A stretch of 11,715 bases of DNA. Origin: Planctomycetota bacterium (lineage in GTDB: Bacteria > Planctomycetota > Phycisphaerae > FEN-1346 > JAACEH01). The stretch spans positions 1-11,715 of the forward strand of contig JAFGPY010000324.1 of assembly GCA_016935955.1 (NCBI GenBank). Reading direction: 5' to 3'. Below, one piece after another: positions 1 through 5,957 of this stretch (the first letter of the stretch is position 1; each line of letters opens with the position of its first letter). Below the pieces are notes generated by a model, which worked only from the letters and a program-made list of their open reading frames with translations, ran no database searches and was not told the DNA's origin. The position numbers and the translations under genes were made by a program.

Positions 1-1546
1 CGTAGGGCGAGGTCAGCAGGAACGTCGCGCCCGGGGCCGCATTGGCCAGCATGTCGTACTTCTCGAGGAACACCCACTGGTGGCAGCCGATGAAGTTCGC
101 CGAAGTGATCAGGCACGACAGCCGGATCGGCTTCGGGCCGAACCGCAGGTGCGAGACGGTGATCGCCCCGGCCTTCTTCGAGTCGTAGACGAAGTAGCCC
201 TGGGCGTAGTTCGGTGTCTCCTCGCCGATGATGCGGATCGAGTTGTGGTTGGCGCCCACCGTGCCGTCCGAGCCCAGGCCGTAGAACATGCAGCGGACGA
301 CCTTCTCGTCCTCGATGTTGAACGCCGGGTCGTAGGCGATGCTCGTCTTGGTGACGTCGTCGTCGATGCCCACCGTGAAGTGGTTCGCGGGCGACGACTG
401 GGCCATGTGGTCGAACACGCCCTTGATCATCGCCGGCGTGAATTCCTTGCTCGACAGGCCGTAGCGACCGCCGATGACCTTGATCGCGCGGCCCGTTTCG
501 GCCATGGCCGTCAGGCAGTCCTGGTACAGCGGCTCGCCGGCCGAGCCCGGTTCCTTGGTGCGGTCCAGGGCGGCGACCCTCTTGACCGACTTCGGCAGCG
601 CGGCCACGAAGTCCTTGATGCTGAACGGCCGGTAGAGCCGCACCTTCAGCAAGCCCACCTTCTCGCCCTGGGCCGTCAGGTAGTCCACGGTCTCGTGGGC
701 CGTCTCGGCGGCCGAGCCCATCAGCACGATGACCCGCTCGGCGTCCGGCGCGCCGACGTAGTCGAACAGGTGATAGTGCCGCCCGGCGATCTTGGCGAAC
801 TTGTCCATGGCCTTCTGGACGATCTCGGGCGCCTTCAGGTAGAACGGGTTGCAGGCCTCGCGGGCCTGGAAGAAGACGTCGGGGTTCTGAGCCGTGCCGC
901 GGATGAACGGCTTCTCGGGATTCATGGCCCGGTGGCGGTGGGCCAGCACCAGGTCGTCGTCGATCATCGCCCGCAGGTCGTCGTCGGTCAACTGCTCCAC
1001 CTTGTTGATCTCGTGGCTGCTTCGGAAACCGTCGAAGAAATGAACCATCGGCACGCGCGATTCCAGGGTCGCCGCCTGGGCCACCACGGCCAGGTCCATG
1101 ATCTCCTGGTTCGAGCCCGAGGCCAGCAGGCCGAAGCCCGTCTGGCGGACGGCCATCACGTCGCTGTGGTCGCCGAAGATGCTCAGGGCGTGCGTGGCCA
1201 CCGTGCGGGCCGAGACGTGGAAGACCGTCGGCGTCAACTCGCCGGCGATCTTGTACATGTTGGGGATCATCAGCAGCAGGCCTTGCGAGGCCGTGAACGT
1301 CGTCGTCAGCGACCCGGTCTGCAGGGCGCCGTGGACGGCTCCGGCCGCGCCGCCTTCGCTCTGCATCTCGCAGACCAGCGGCACCGTGCCCCAGACGTTC
1401 TTCTGGCCGCGGGCCGACCAGGCGTCGGCGTGCTCGCCCATGGCGCTGGACGGCGTGATCGGATAGATCGCGATGACCTCGTTGGTCTTGTGTGCGACGT
1501 ACGCCGCCGCTTCATTTCCGTCAATCGTTACCATTTTTCTTTTCAT
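1..1546 (-). CDS. nifJ: Pyruvate:ferredoxin (flavodoxin) oxidoreductase, N-terminal 515 residues, cut by window edge
   Basis: Oxidises pyruvate with CoA to acetyl-CoA and CO2 and reduces ferredoxin or flavodoxin; a cytoplasmic thiamine-diphosphate, multi-[4Fe-4S] enzyme of anaerobic metabolism. The reverse strand is open from the ATG at 1546 to the window edge with no stop. Translation gives the family landmarks: YPITPSS (28-34), EMQSEGGAAGAVHGA (60-74), FTASQGLLLMIPNMYKI (84-100), FGDHSD, HFFDGFR, DYVGAPDAERVIV, LDRTKEPG, FYGLGSDGTVGANHNSI and QGYFVYDSKKAG. With this start, Thr31, Glu64 and Arg114 fall on the numbers I recall for the pyruvate- and thiamine-contacting residues of Desulfovibrio PFOR, which favours 1546 over the ATG at 1534. 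The full enzyme is about 1,170-1,200 residues, so the window holds the pyrimidine-binding domain, domain II and the start of the gamma-like domain; the ferredoxin and C-terminal thiamine domains lie outside. GGGAG lies 12 nt before the start. Monocistronic on this side, divergent from the gene at 1847. Confidence 0.96.
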   Translation of the reverse strand, partial: MKRKMVTIDGNEAAAYVAHKTNEVIAIYPITPSSAMGEHADAWSARGQKNVWGTVPLVCEMQSEGGAAGAVHGALQTGSLTTTFTASQGLLLMIPNMYKIAGELTPTVFHVSARTVATHALSIFGDHSDVMAVRQTGFGLLASGSNQEIMDLAVVAQAATLESRVPMVHFFDGFRSSHEINKVEQLTDDDLRAMIDDDLVLAHRHRAMNPEKPFIRGTAQNPDVFFQAREACNPFYLKAPEIVQKAMDKFAKIAGRHYHLFDYVGAPDAERVIVLMGSAAETAHETVDYLTAQGEKVGLLKVRLYRPFSIKDFVAALPKSVKRVAALDRTKEPGSAGEPLYQDCLTAMAETGRAIKVIGGRYGLSSKEFTPAMIKGVFDHMAQSSPANHFTVGIDDDVTKTSIAYDPAFNIEDEKVVRCMFYGLGSDGTVGANHNSIRIIGEETPNYAQGYFVYDSKKAGAITVSHLRFGPKPIRLSCLITSANFIGCHQWVFLEKYDMLANAAPGATFLLTSPY

Positions 1547-1607
1547 GACTTGCACCGTCTCCCTGAACCGCAGTTTGTTGTGCAATGGCCCAAACCTAAA
1601 GGCTCGC

Positions 1608-1636
1608 AATGTACCACGTTCCACGTCGCTTGGCAA
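1608..1636 (-). promoter_or_regulatory. Sigma70-type promoter for the PFOR gene
   Basis: Reading on the minus strand, TTGCCA (1631-1636) is followed by a 17-bp spacer and TACATT (1608-1613): 5/6 and 4/6 matches to the -35 and -10 consensus at ideal spacing. Predicted transcription would start near 1600 and give a leader of about 55 nt. Two overlapping CCACGT direct repeats (plus strand, 1614-1626) sit just upstream of the -10 and could be a regulator site; that part is speculation. Confidence 0.55.
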
Positions 1637-1732
1637 CCGCGAAAGACGCCTTTGTCCGGGGTCGGGGATTCTCCGGAATGGCTCTCGCGGAGGAGACCCC
1701 AATCACCTCGCCGTATCGATGGAGCCCGATTT

Positions 1733-1762
1733 TTGTCTTGCGGCGTTCAGACATGGTATAAT
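1733..1762 (+). promoter_or_regulatory. Extended -10 promoter of the first Cys-motif gene
   Basis: TGG TATAAT (1754-1762) is a perfect -10 hexamer with the TGn extension. TTGTCT at 1733-1738, 18 bp upstream, is a 4/6 -35 match. The same TGGTATAATAC block recurs at 2652-2662 before the paralogous gene, which supports it as functional. A start 7 nt after the -10 would fall at about 1769, the base of the hairpin that follows. Confidence 0.7.
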
Positions 1763-1767
1763 ACAGA

Positions 1768-1797
1768 GCCGCTGCACGTTGCAGCGGCTTTTTGTTT
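1768..1797 (+). promoter_or_regulatory. Leader hairpin with T-rich tail, first copy
   Basis: GCCGCTGCA (1768-1776), loop CGT, TGCAGCGGC (1780-1788) form a perfect 9-bp stem. TTTTTGTTT follows (1789-1797). By shape this is an intrinsic terminator, but it begins at the predicted transcription start, which makes ordinary termination unlikely. A 5' mRNA-stabilising hairpin, an attenuator, or a source of very short RNAs are alternatives. It is conserved in sequence and position at 2666-2694. Confidence 0.7.
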
Positions 1798-1798
1798 G

Positions 1799-1813
1799 CG
1801 CCCGCTTCGGGCG
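1799..1813 (+). promoter_or_regulatory. Second small hairpin in the same leader
   Basis: CGCCCG (1799-1804), loop CTT, CGGGCG (1808-1813): a perfect 6-bp GC stem between the first leader hairpin and the ribosome binding site AAAGGAG (1831-1837). I do not see it in the leader of the paralog. It may be only local structure. Confidence 0.35.
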
Positions 1814-1846
1814 AGAACCGCGAGCATCTGAAAGGAGTAGGAGAGT

Positions 1847-2512
1847 ATGAGGCGCCTGTTGGAGGTTGTGGGACTGGTTGTCGCAGTGGTCGTGCTGTAC
1901 ACGGTACCGGCGTGTGCGGTCGTTGCTGAGGACAACGTTGCGGCCGGTGAGACGGTGGCGGCGGAACAGCCCGCGGCGGACAAGGAGGCTCCCAAGGGCG
2001 GCGACGCTCCCAAGGCCGACGAGGCCCCCAAAGCGCCCAAGCTGAAACCGTGCTGTGAAGCAATCTGCAAGAACTGTGCATCGCAGGCCGACGAGGCCAA
2101 GAAGCTCGTCGACGAGGCCGCGGCCCTTGAGTCCAAGGACGAGGCCAACGACAAGCTCGACGCGGCGGCCAAGATCGTCGGCGCCGTGAAGGCCGACATG
2201 GACGCCAAGATCAAGCCGGCCAAAAAGGAAGCCGAGGGCGAGGCCGCCGACGACGAGGCCAAGGCGCCCCCGACCCCGCCGTGCTGCAAGAGAACGTGCA
2301 GCCGCTGCCTGCCGCAACTCGGCCAGGCCCTGAAGGCCATCGAGGCCGCCAAGGAAGCCGAAACCCTGGACGCCGCCAAGCCGCAGATGCAGAAGGCCTC
2401 CAAGACTCTCGCCGCTCTGAAGGGCAGCATGGACCGCCTGATGAAACCGGCCACGAAGGCCGGCGACGCCGAGAGCGAGAAGAAGACCGACAAAGGCGGG
2501 GCGGAAGAATAG
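1847..2512 (+). CDS. Exported protein with two CCx3Cx2C helical modules (paralog 1)
   Basis: 221 residues; I recognise no named family. A hydrophobic N-terminal segment (about 5-24) ending in PACA-VVAED looks like a signal peptide; VPAC is only a poor lipobox. A low-complexity Ala/Lys/Pro/Asp linker follows. Two homologous modules then start at CCEAICKNC (Cys 69, 70, 74, 77) and CCKRTCSRC (Cys 146, 147, 151, 154), each followed by about 50 residues of Ala/Lys/Leu-rich predicted helical hairpin ending in a DxKIKP or DRLMKP motif. The C-terminus is a charged tail. Four closely spaced cysteines suggest a metal or cluster site, or disulphide pairing outside the cytoplasm; there is no CxxCH haem motif. 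The start is fixed by AAAGGAG nine nt upstream. The gene has its own promoter-hairpin leader and is followed by a paralog on the same strand. Function unknown; that it is a real gene is well supported by the paralog, RBS and codon pattern. Confidence 0.85.
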   Translation: MRRLLEVVGLVVAVVVLYTVPACAVVAEDNVAAGETVAAEQPAADKEAPKGGDAPKADEAPKAPKLKPCCEAICKNCASQADEAKKLVDEAAALESKDEANDKLDAAAKIVGAVKADMDAKIKPAKKEAEGEAADDEAKAPPTPPCCKRTCSRCLPQLGQALKAIEAAKEAETLDAAKPQMQKASKTLAALKGSMDRLMKPATKAGDAESEKKTDKGGAEE

Positions 2513-2561
2513 CCTCGCGATCTGCGGCCCTGCTCGTTAGGACCGTTCCTCAGACCATCAA

Positions 2562-2616
2562 GGCGACCCGGGCGAGCTTTCCGCCGTCCGGGTCGCCGGT
2601 CCATGGGGGACGGCGG
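2562..2616 (+). promoter_or_regulatory. Two overlapping, mutually exclusive hairpins between the paralogs
   Basis: GGCGACCCGG (2562-2571) is perfectly complementary to CCGGGTCGCC (2588-2597), a 10-bp stem. CCGCCGTCC (2581-2589) is perfectly complementary to GGACGGCGG (2608-2616), a 9-bp stem. The second stem's left arm lies in the loop and right arm of the first, so both cannot form at once. No T run follows, so it is not a standard intrinsic terminator. It lies 50 nt after the stop of the first paralog and just before the promoter of the second. Confidence 0.45.
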
Positions 2617-2651
2617 CAAGTCGTGATTTCCATCTTGCAGGCTGTCGGAAT

Positions 2652-2660
2652 TGGTATAAT
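2652..2660 (+). promoter_or_regulatory. Extended -10 promoter of the second Cys-motif gene
   Basis: TGG TATAAT, identical to the element at 1754-1762. There is no good -35 at 17 +/- 1 bp; TTGCAG (2635-2640) is 14 bp away, too close for normal sigma70 spacing. CTTGC occurs at nearly the same distance upstream in both copies (1737 and 2634), so it may be a shared protein site. An extended -10 can work without a -35. Confidence 0.65.
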
Positions 2661-2665
2661 ACGAA

Positions 2666-2694
2666 GCCGCTGCACGTTGCAGCGGTTTCTTTGT
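2666..2694 (+). promoter_or_regulatory. Leader hairpin with T-rich tail, second copy
   Basis: GCCGCTGCA (2666-2674), loop CGT, TGCAGCGGT (2678-2686), then TTCTTTGT. It is the same hairpin as at 1768-1788; the single change at the stem base (C to T) keeps pairing as G-U. The distance from the -10 hexamer is identical in both copies. Confidence 0.7.
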
Positions 2695-2725
2695 TGCCTG
2701 CGCTGGGATGTGGGGGTCCAGGACT

Positions 2726-2732
2726 TAAGGAG
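2726..2732 (+). promoter_or_regulatory. Ribosome binding site that fixes the start at 2742
   Basis: TAAGGAG lies nine nt before the ATG at 2742. The in-frame ATG at 2691 lies inside the T-rich tail of the leader hairpin and has no such site, so the longer reading is rejected. The first paralog has AAAGGAG at the same nine-nt spacing. Confidence 0.8.
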
Positions 2733-2741
2733 TGTCAGAGC

Positions 2742-3299
2742 ATGAACCGTGTACTGAAGGTTACCGTGGTGGTTGCGGGATGGATCGCCCTGTCGGCGAT
2801 GGTCGCTCTTGCGGCCGACAAGGCCGACAAAAAAACCGACGATGCGGCGCCCAAGGCGTGCTGCAAAGCCCTGTCCCGATCGACCCTGGCCAAGCTCAAC
2901 AAGGTGTCCACAAGCATCGAGAAGGCCGCCGGCGACACGGCCAAGAAGACCCTCGATGCCGATCTCGACCGCGCGGCCAAGGCCATTGACGGCATCACGG
3001 CCGAACTGGAGGCCAAGATCAAGTCGCCCAAGAAGTCCAAGAAGGGCGACGACGGCGCCCCTCGCGGACCGCAGACGCCGCCCTGCTGCCAGAAGATCTG
3101 CAAGCGGTGCCTGTCGTCGCTCGGTCAGGTGAGCCGCGCGATCGACGCCGCCAAGAAGGCCGAGACGCTGGACAGTGCCAAGCCGCAGGTCACCAAGGCC
3201 GACGAGGCCCTCAAGGAACTGAAGGCCGAACTCGAAGGTATCGCCAAGTCGGAGACGAAGGCCAAGGGCCGGGACAAGGACAAAGAGGAAGACGACTAG
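2742..3299 (+). CDS. Exported protein with one intact and one degenerate CC-type module (paralog 2)
   Basis: 185 residues, homologous to the gene at 1847; no named family recognised. The N-terminus (about 5-24) is hydrophobic and ends in VALA-AD, a good signal peptidase I site, so the protein is probably exported and soluble. The second module starts CCQKICKRC (Cys 115, 116, 120, 123) and aligns closely with module two of the paralog: TPPCC, then LxxLGQ, AAKxAETLDxAKPQ, and LKxxM/L. The first module keeps the double Cys (40, 41) but reads SRST where the other two cysteines should be, so its four-Cys site has been lost. Length, helical composition and the AKIK module end are kept. The linkers are Lys/Asp rich, and the C-terminal tail is strongly charged. 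It converges on the ATP-grasp gene across a repeat-filled gap. Expression is probably shared with paralog 1 through the conserved promoter-hairpin. Confidence 0.85.
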   Translation: MNRVLKVTVVVAGWIALSAMVALAADKADKKTDDAAPKACCKALSRSTLAKLNKVSTSIEKAAGDTAKKTLDADLDRAAKAIDGITAELEAKIKSPKKSKKGDDGAPRGPQTPPCCQKICKRCLSSLGQVSRAIDAAKKAETLDSAKPQVTKADEALKELKAELEGIAKSETKAKGRDKDKEEDD

Positions 3300-3326
3300 G
3301 CGGTGTCGGATAAGTGTTCTTCTGTT

Positions 3327-3433
3327 GGGTGCCATGGCTGCTCCGTCGTAGATCCCGAGCAGCGTCGAGGGGCAGCCATGCGTTGTGAGATGGGGAGCTA
3401 TTCGGCATGCCTGACGTAGCAGGCATGGCGCCC
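3327..3433. repeat. Cloverleaf-like dispersed repeat, copy A (with loop insertion)
   Basis: The element starts GGGTGCCATGGCTGC (3327-3341) and ends with a 62-bp block (3372-3433) identical to 7226-7287 except one base (G3430 versus A7284). The ends pair: GGGTGCCATG with CATGGCGCCC, the one difference giving a G-U wobble. CATGGCTGC (3333-3341) pairs with GCAGCCATG (3372-3380) around a 30-nt loop; copy B has only CCC there. CATGCCTG and CAGGCATG form another arm. No coding capacity. Confidence 0.85.
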
Positions 3434-3469
3434 ACGCTTGTTAGGCACACGACCGGCGCGACGCACAAG

Positions 3470-3488
3470 CCCGCCGCACTGCGGCGGG
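3470..3488. repeat. GC-rich hairpin, possible terminator
   Basis: CCCGCCGC (3470-3477), loop ACT, GCGGCGGG (3481-3488): a perfect 8-bp stem in the convergent spacer. No T run follows on either strand, so an intrinsic terminator is not assured. Confidence 0.4.
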
Positions 3489-3614
3489 ATACGAACGTTC
3501 GCAACCGTTCGATTCCCCAGCGGTGCAGGGGGCTTCAACGGCAACGCCGCCGGCCGATAGAGTCCATTCAACCGTGAAAATGCCTTACCCGGCGTGCCGC
3601 CGGCGTTACCGGCG

Positions 3615-4640
3615 TTACTCGACGGGCTCGCCGCGGTAGCGCAGGCCGAGGTTCAGGATTCGCTGCAGCAGACGCTGGTAGTTGATGCCGCCCGCTTCGG
3701 CCGATTCGGCGAAATCCTCGCCGTAGGCCAACTGTGGGTTGTGGTTGCATTCCAGCAGGTAGATCTCGCCGTCGGACGATTGGCGAAAATCCATGCGGGC
3801 GTATCCGCTCTGGCCCAGGGCGCGATACGCCCGTCTGCATGTCCGCAGGATGTGCGACCGCAACTGCGGCGGCAGGTCCTTGGCTTCGCGGGTCATCACG
3901 CCCCGGGCCTTCTGGTACTGGAAGTCCCACTTGACCTTGGCCGTGGCGATGTTGGGGGCGTTGTCCGGCAGGTTCTCGAACGTCAGCTCCCAGATCGGAA
4001 ACGTATCGAGCCGGCGGTTGCCGATCACGCCGACGTAGAATTCGCGGCCCTCGATGTACTGCTCGGCCACGGCGTCGGTCCCGAGCTGCGCGTGCACCAA
4101 CTCGACGCGCTCCCGGAGCTGGTCGTCGTCGTGAACGATCGAGGCCTGCGAGATGCCGACCGACCCGTGTTCGGTGGCCGACTTCACGAGCAGCGGAAAG
4201 GCCAATCGCCGCGGGCGGCGGATGCGGCGGTCGCGCTCGAAGAGTCCGAAGTCCGGCACGCGGACGCGGTGCGACCGCAGAATGCGGTTGGCCAGGGCCT
4301 TGCTGTGCGACAGGATCATGCCCCGCGGGTTGCAGCCCGTGTAGGCCTGCCCGATCAGGTCCAGGTACCCCAGCACGTAGGGGGCGTAGACGCGCGACCC
4401 GCGAAACTCCTCCAGCAGGTTGAAGACGATGTGCGGTTTCTGTTCGTCGAGCGTCTTACGGAGCGGGTCCAGGGTGTCGCCGATGCCCACCGGCCAGGCC
4501 TCGTGGGCCATGTTGTGCAGCGTCGCCAGGACGTCATATTCGGTACGCCAGGGGGCGGCGTTCTTGGCGTCCTGGTCGTCCACCTTCTCCGGCGGCACGA
4601 GGTCCTGGTGCATCAGGACCGCCACTCGCAGCTTCTTCAT
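3615..4640 (-). CDS. D-Ala-D-Ala-ligase-like ATP-grasp enzyme
   Basis: 341 residues. ATP-grasp enzymes of this fold activate a carboxylate as an acyl phosphate and join it to an amine; the substrate here is unknown. Visible elements are FNLLEEF (73-79), AYTGCNP (99-105, like the ligase PYTG motif), the ATP-binding segment FPLLVKSATEHGSVGIS (148-164), EQYIEGREFYVGVIG (193-207), and the metal-binding strands YARMDFR (280-286, Asp284) and GEIYLLECNHNPQL (291-304, Glu297 and Asn299). The usual ligase ExNxxPG end is replaced by ECNHNPQL, so it is unlikely to be the housekeeping Ddl, although the length is in the same range. No signal peptide, so cytoplasmic. Its ATG overlaps the TGA of the upstream metallopeptidase gene by 4 bp (ATGA), which implies translational coupling and a joint pathway. 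The stop (TAA) faces the convergent Cys-motif gene. Confidence 0.88.
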   Translation of the reverse strand: MKKLRVAVLMHQDLVPPEKVDDQDAKNAAPWRTEYDVLATLHNMAHEAWPVGIGDTLDPLRKTLDEQKPHIVFNLLEEFRGSRVYAPYVLGYLDLIGQAYTGCNPRGMILSHSKALANRILRSHRVRVPDFGLFERDRRIRRPRRLAFPLLVKSATEHGSVGISQASIVHDDDQLRERVELVHAQLGTDAVAEQYIEGREFYVGVIGNRRLDTFPIWELTFENLPDNAPNIATAKVKWDFQYQKARGVMTREAKDLPPQLRSHILRTCRRAYRALGQSGYARMDFRQSSDGEIYLLECNHNPQLAYGEDFAESAEAGGINYQRLLQRILNLGLRYRGEPVE

Positions 4641-5728
4641 AGCGCCACCCGGTAATTGCCTCGCTGCAGGAAGTTCATCGTCTGAATCGTCAGCAGGATC
4701 GCCACCTCGAGCGTCGTCTGCTGCTTCGGCCGATGGACCCGCAGGCCCATCTCGCGCGACCGCGTGATCATTTCCTTCAGCACCTGGTCGATCGTGTACT
4801 CGTACTGACCGGTCCAGGCGGCCACCAGCGACCGCAACTGCGGCGCGACCCGGCGAAGGAACGTCGCCGCTGTTTCCTTATCGGCGTGTTCGCGCCCCTT
4901 TGTGAACAATCGCCGCAGATCGCGCACGTAAAAATCGGGGAACTCTTTGCCGTAGCGGGCCCGCTTGCGGCGGTAGTGGTCGCGCAGCGTCGTTCGCAGC
5001 ACCTTCAGCGGTTCGACCTGCCGCCGCGAGTAGTTCACCGGCCGCGTGCCCGCGATCTCGCGCATCAGTTCGTCCACGTACTCGAGCTTCTTCAGCGCCG
5101 GCCAGCCCTCGTAGCGCGTTCGCCACTGGGAGCCCGGCGTCAGCCAGACCGCGAACGTCTCGGCGAAGTCCTCGGCCGGATGGCTCTGGGCGTACCAATA
5201 GTCCAGGTGCAGGACGAACTTGCGGCTGCTGGGTTTGGGCAGGTAGATGTCGGGGTAGGGCTTCGACGAGTTGCCGAAGACGCGTTGCCATTTGCGCTTG
5301 CGGTGCAGTCGGAAGGCGTTCGAGATGGCGTGGCCCACCTCGTGCCTGAGCAGTTGCATGCACCAGCGGCGCGTGCCGCCCTCGACTTCGAGCATCTGCT
5401 TCTTCTCGAGGCGCATCAGCCGCGGGTGCGCCAGGTAGAAGGGGATCGCCGCACCGGGCACGCCGTCCGGCGTGAACCATTCGTCCGAGAGCCAGAAGTG
5501 CGGCTTGAAGAGCAGGCCGCGGCGGTCGAGTTCGCGCTGCACCTGGGCGACGCGCTTCTGGAGCACCGTGCCCTCGATCCGCAGGCCGAGCTTCGAGAGC
5601 CGCACGTCCAGCAACTCGTCGTCCGACAGCCGCGCCCACGTCGGAGTCTTCCGCCGCGGACGGGCAACCTTGCGCTGCCGCGCACTGCTCGTCTTTCGTG
5701 TGGTCTTGCGGGCGGTTTTGCGTTTCAT
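4637..5728 (-). CDS. HEVGH zincin-like putative metallopeptidase
   Basis: 363 residues. The N-terminal 30 residues are very basic (MKRKTARKTTRK onward), and no signal peptide or membrane segment is seen, so a cytoplasmic or nucleic-acid-associated location is likely. The zinc motif HEVGH is at 129-133, in RRWCMQLLRHEVGHAISN. HPAEDFAETFAVWL (183-196) supplies the downstream acidic third ligand (Glu186 or Glu190). This layout resembles the putative zinc-binding metallopeptidase family (Peptidase_Mx type), where an HExxH helix is followed by an (A/W)EDxAET segment. The C-terminal half is helical and Arg/Lys-rich with no motif I recognise. The start is ATG 5728: the upstream in-frame ATG at 5776 lies inside the predicted -10 box, and GGGAGG is present 13 nt upstream. 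It is first in a two-gene operon with the ATP-grasp gene (4-bp overlap), suggesting hydrolysis of, or processing for, the ligase's product. Activity is inferred from motifs only. Confidence 0.85.
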   Translation of the reverse strand: MKRKTARKTTRKTSSARQRKVARPRRKTPTWARLSDDELLDVRLSKLGLRIEGTVLQKRVAQVQRELDRRGLLFKPHFWLSDEWFTPDGVPGAAIPFYLAHPRLMRLEKKQMLEVEGGTRRWCMQLLRHEVGHAISNAFRLHRKRKWQRVFGNSSKPYPDIYLPKPSSRKFVLHLDYWYAQSHPAEDFAETFAVWLTPGSQWRTRYEGWPALKKLEYVDELMREIAGTRPVNYSRRQVEPLKVLRTTLRDHYRRKRARYGKEFPDFYVRDLRRLFTKGREHADKETAATFLRRVAPQLRSLVAAWTGQYEYTIDQVLKEMITRSREMGLRVHRPKQQTTLEVAILLTIQTMNFLQRGNYRVAL

Positions 5729-5774
5729 GCCGACGTGTTTGCCTCCCGATCCGGTCCGTCGTTCGGTCCGCGGC

Positions 5775-5803
5775 ATTGTACAGCAACCGCCCCGCCGTGT
5801 CAG
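5775..5803 (-). promoter_or_regulatory. Sigma70-type promoter of the metallopeptidase/ATP-grasp operon
   Basis: On the minus strand CTGACA (5798-5803), a 17-bp spacer, then TACAAT (5775-5780): 5/6 and 5/6 matches at ideal spacing. Predicted start near 5768, giving a 40-nt leader with GGGAGG (5742-5747). It rules out translation from the ATG at 5776. Confidence 0.7.
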
Positions 5804-5892
5804 CCCTGCTCTCGGCACGTCGCACCGGCCGCAGGGGCACGGCCTGCCGTGACCGCGACGCGGGACGCGGGTGTCATGGCCCAGGAGGTAGG

Positions 5893-5937
5893 GTGGGTGC
5901 TTGCCGTCAGGCCCTGAGCTTGTCGAAGGGCACCCAC
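5893..5937. repeat. REP-like nested palindrome
   Basis: GTGGGTGC (5893-5900) pairs with GCACCCAC (5930-5937), enclosing CCCTGAGCTTGTCGAAGGG (5912-5930). I recognise that core from memory as a short dispersed repeat seen in many bacterial genomes; this was not checked. It lies just past the stop of the Tat lipoprotein gene and could end or protect its mRNA. Confidence 0.6.
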
Positions 5938-5957
5938 GCGGTCGGAGGCTGTGACGC

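Larger units (their letters stand above)
3300..3614. other. Gene-free convergent spacer, 315 bp
   Basis: Lies between the stops of the Cys-motif gene (plus) and the ATP-grasp gene (minus). It holds repeat copy A (3327-3433), a GC hairpin (3470-3488), and a small hairpin CCGGCG-TGC-CGCCGG (3589-3603). A tandem pair of CGGCGTTAC (3601-3618) overlaps the ATP-grasp stop codon. No credible ORF or RNA gene is visible; the stem-loops may end transcription from both sides. Confidence 0.6.

Noticed and set aside
1658..1700. GGGGTC...GACCCC inverted repeat between the divergent promoters
   Set aside because: Only 6-bp arms with a 31-nt gap; not distinguishable from chance in GC-rich DNA.
1768..1797. 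Plain intrinsic terminator of an upstream gene
   Set aside because: No plus-strand gene lies upstream, and the same hairpin follows a -10 box in the paralog's leader, so a leader element is the better reading.
80..1831. Long plus-strand open frame opposite the PFOR gene
   Set aside because: The opposite strand encodes an unmistakable PFOR; the plus frame is Arg/Val/Asp-rich antisense composition typical of GC-rich shadow frames, with no motif or RBS.
3440..3535. tRNA-like T-loop string GTTCGATTCC at about 3507
   Set aside because: No flanking T-stem complement, D-arm, anticodon arm or acceptor pairing can be assembled around it.
3594..5917. Two long plus-strand open frames opposite the ATP-grasp and metallopeptidase genes
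   Set aside because: Both are antisense shadows; conserved ATP-grasp and HEVGH motifs are on the minus strand.
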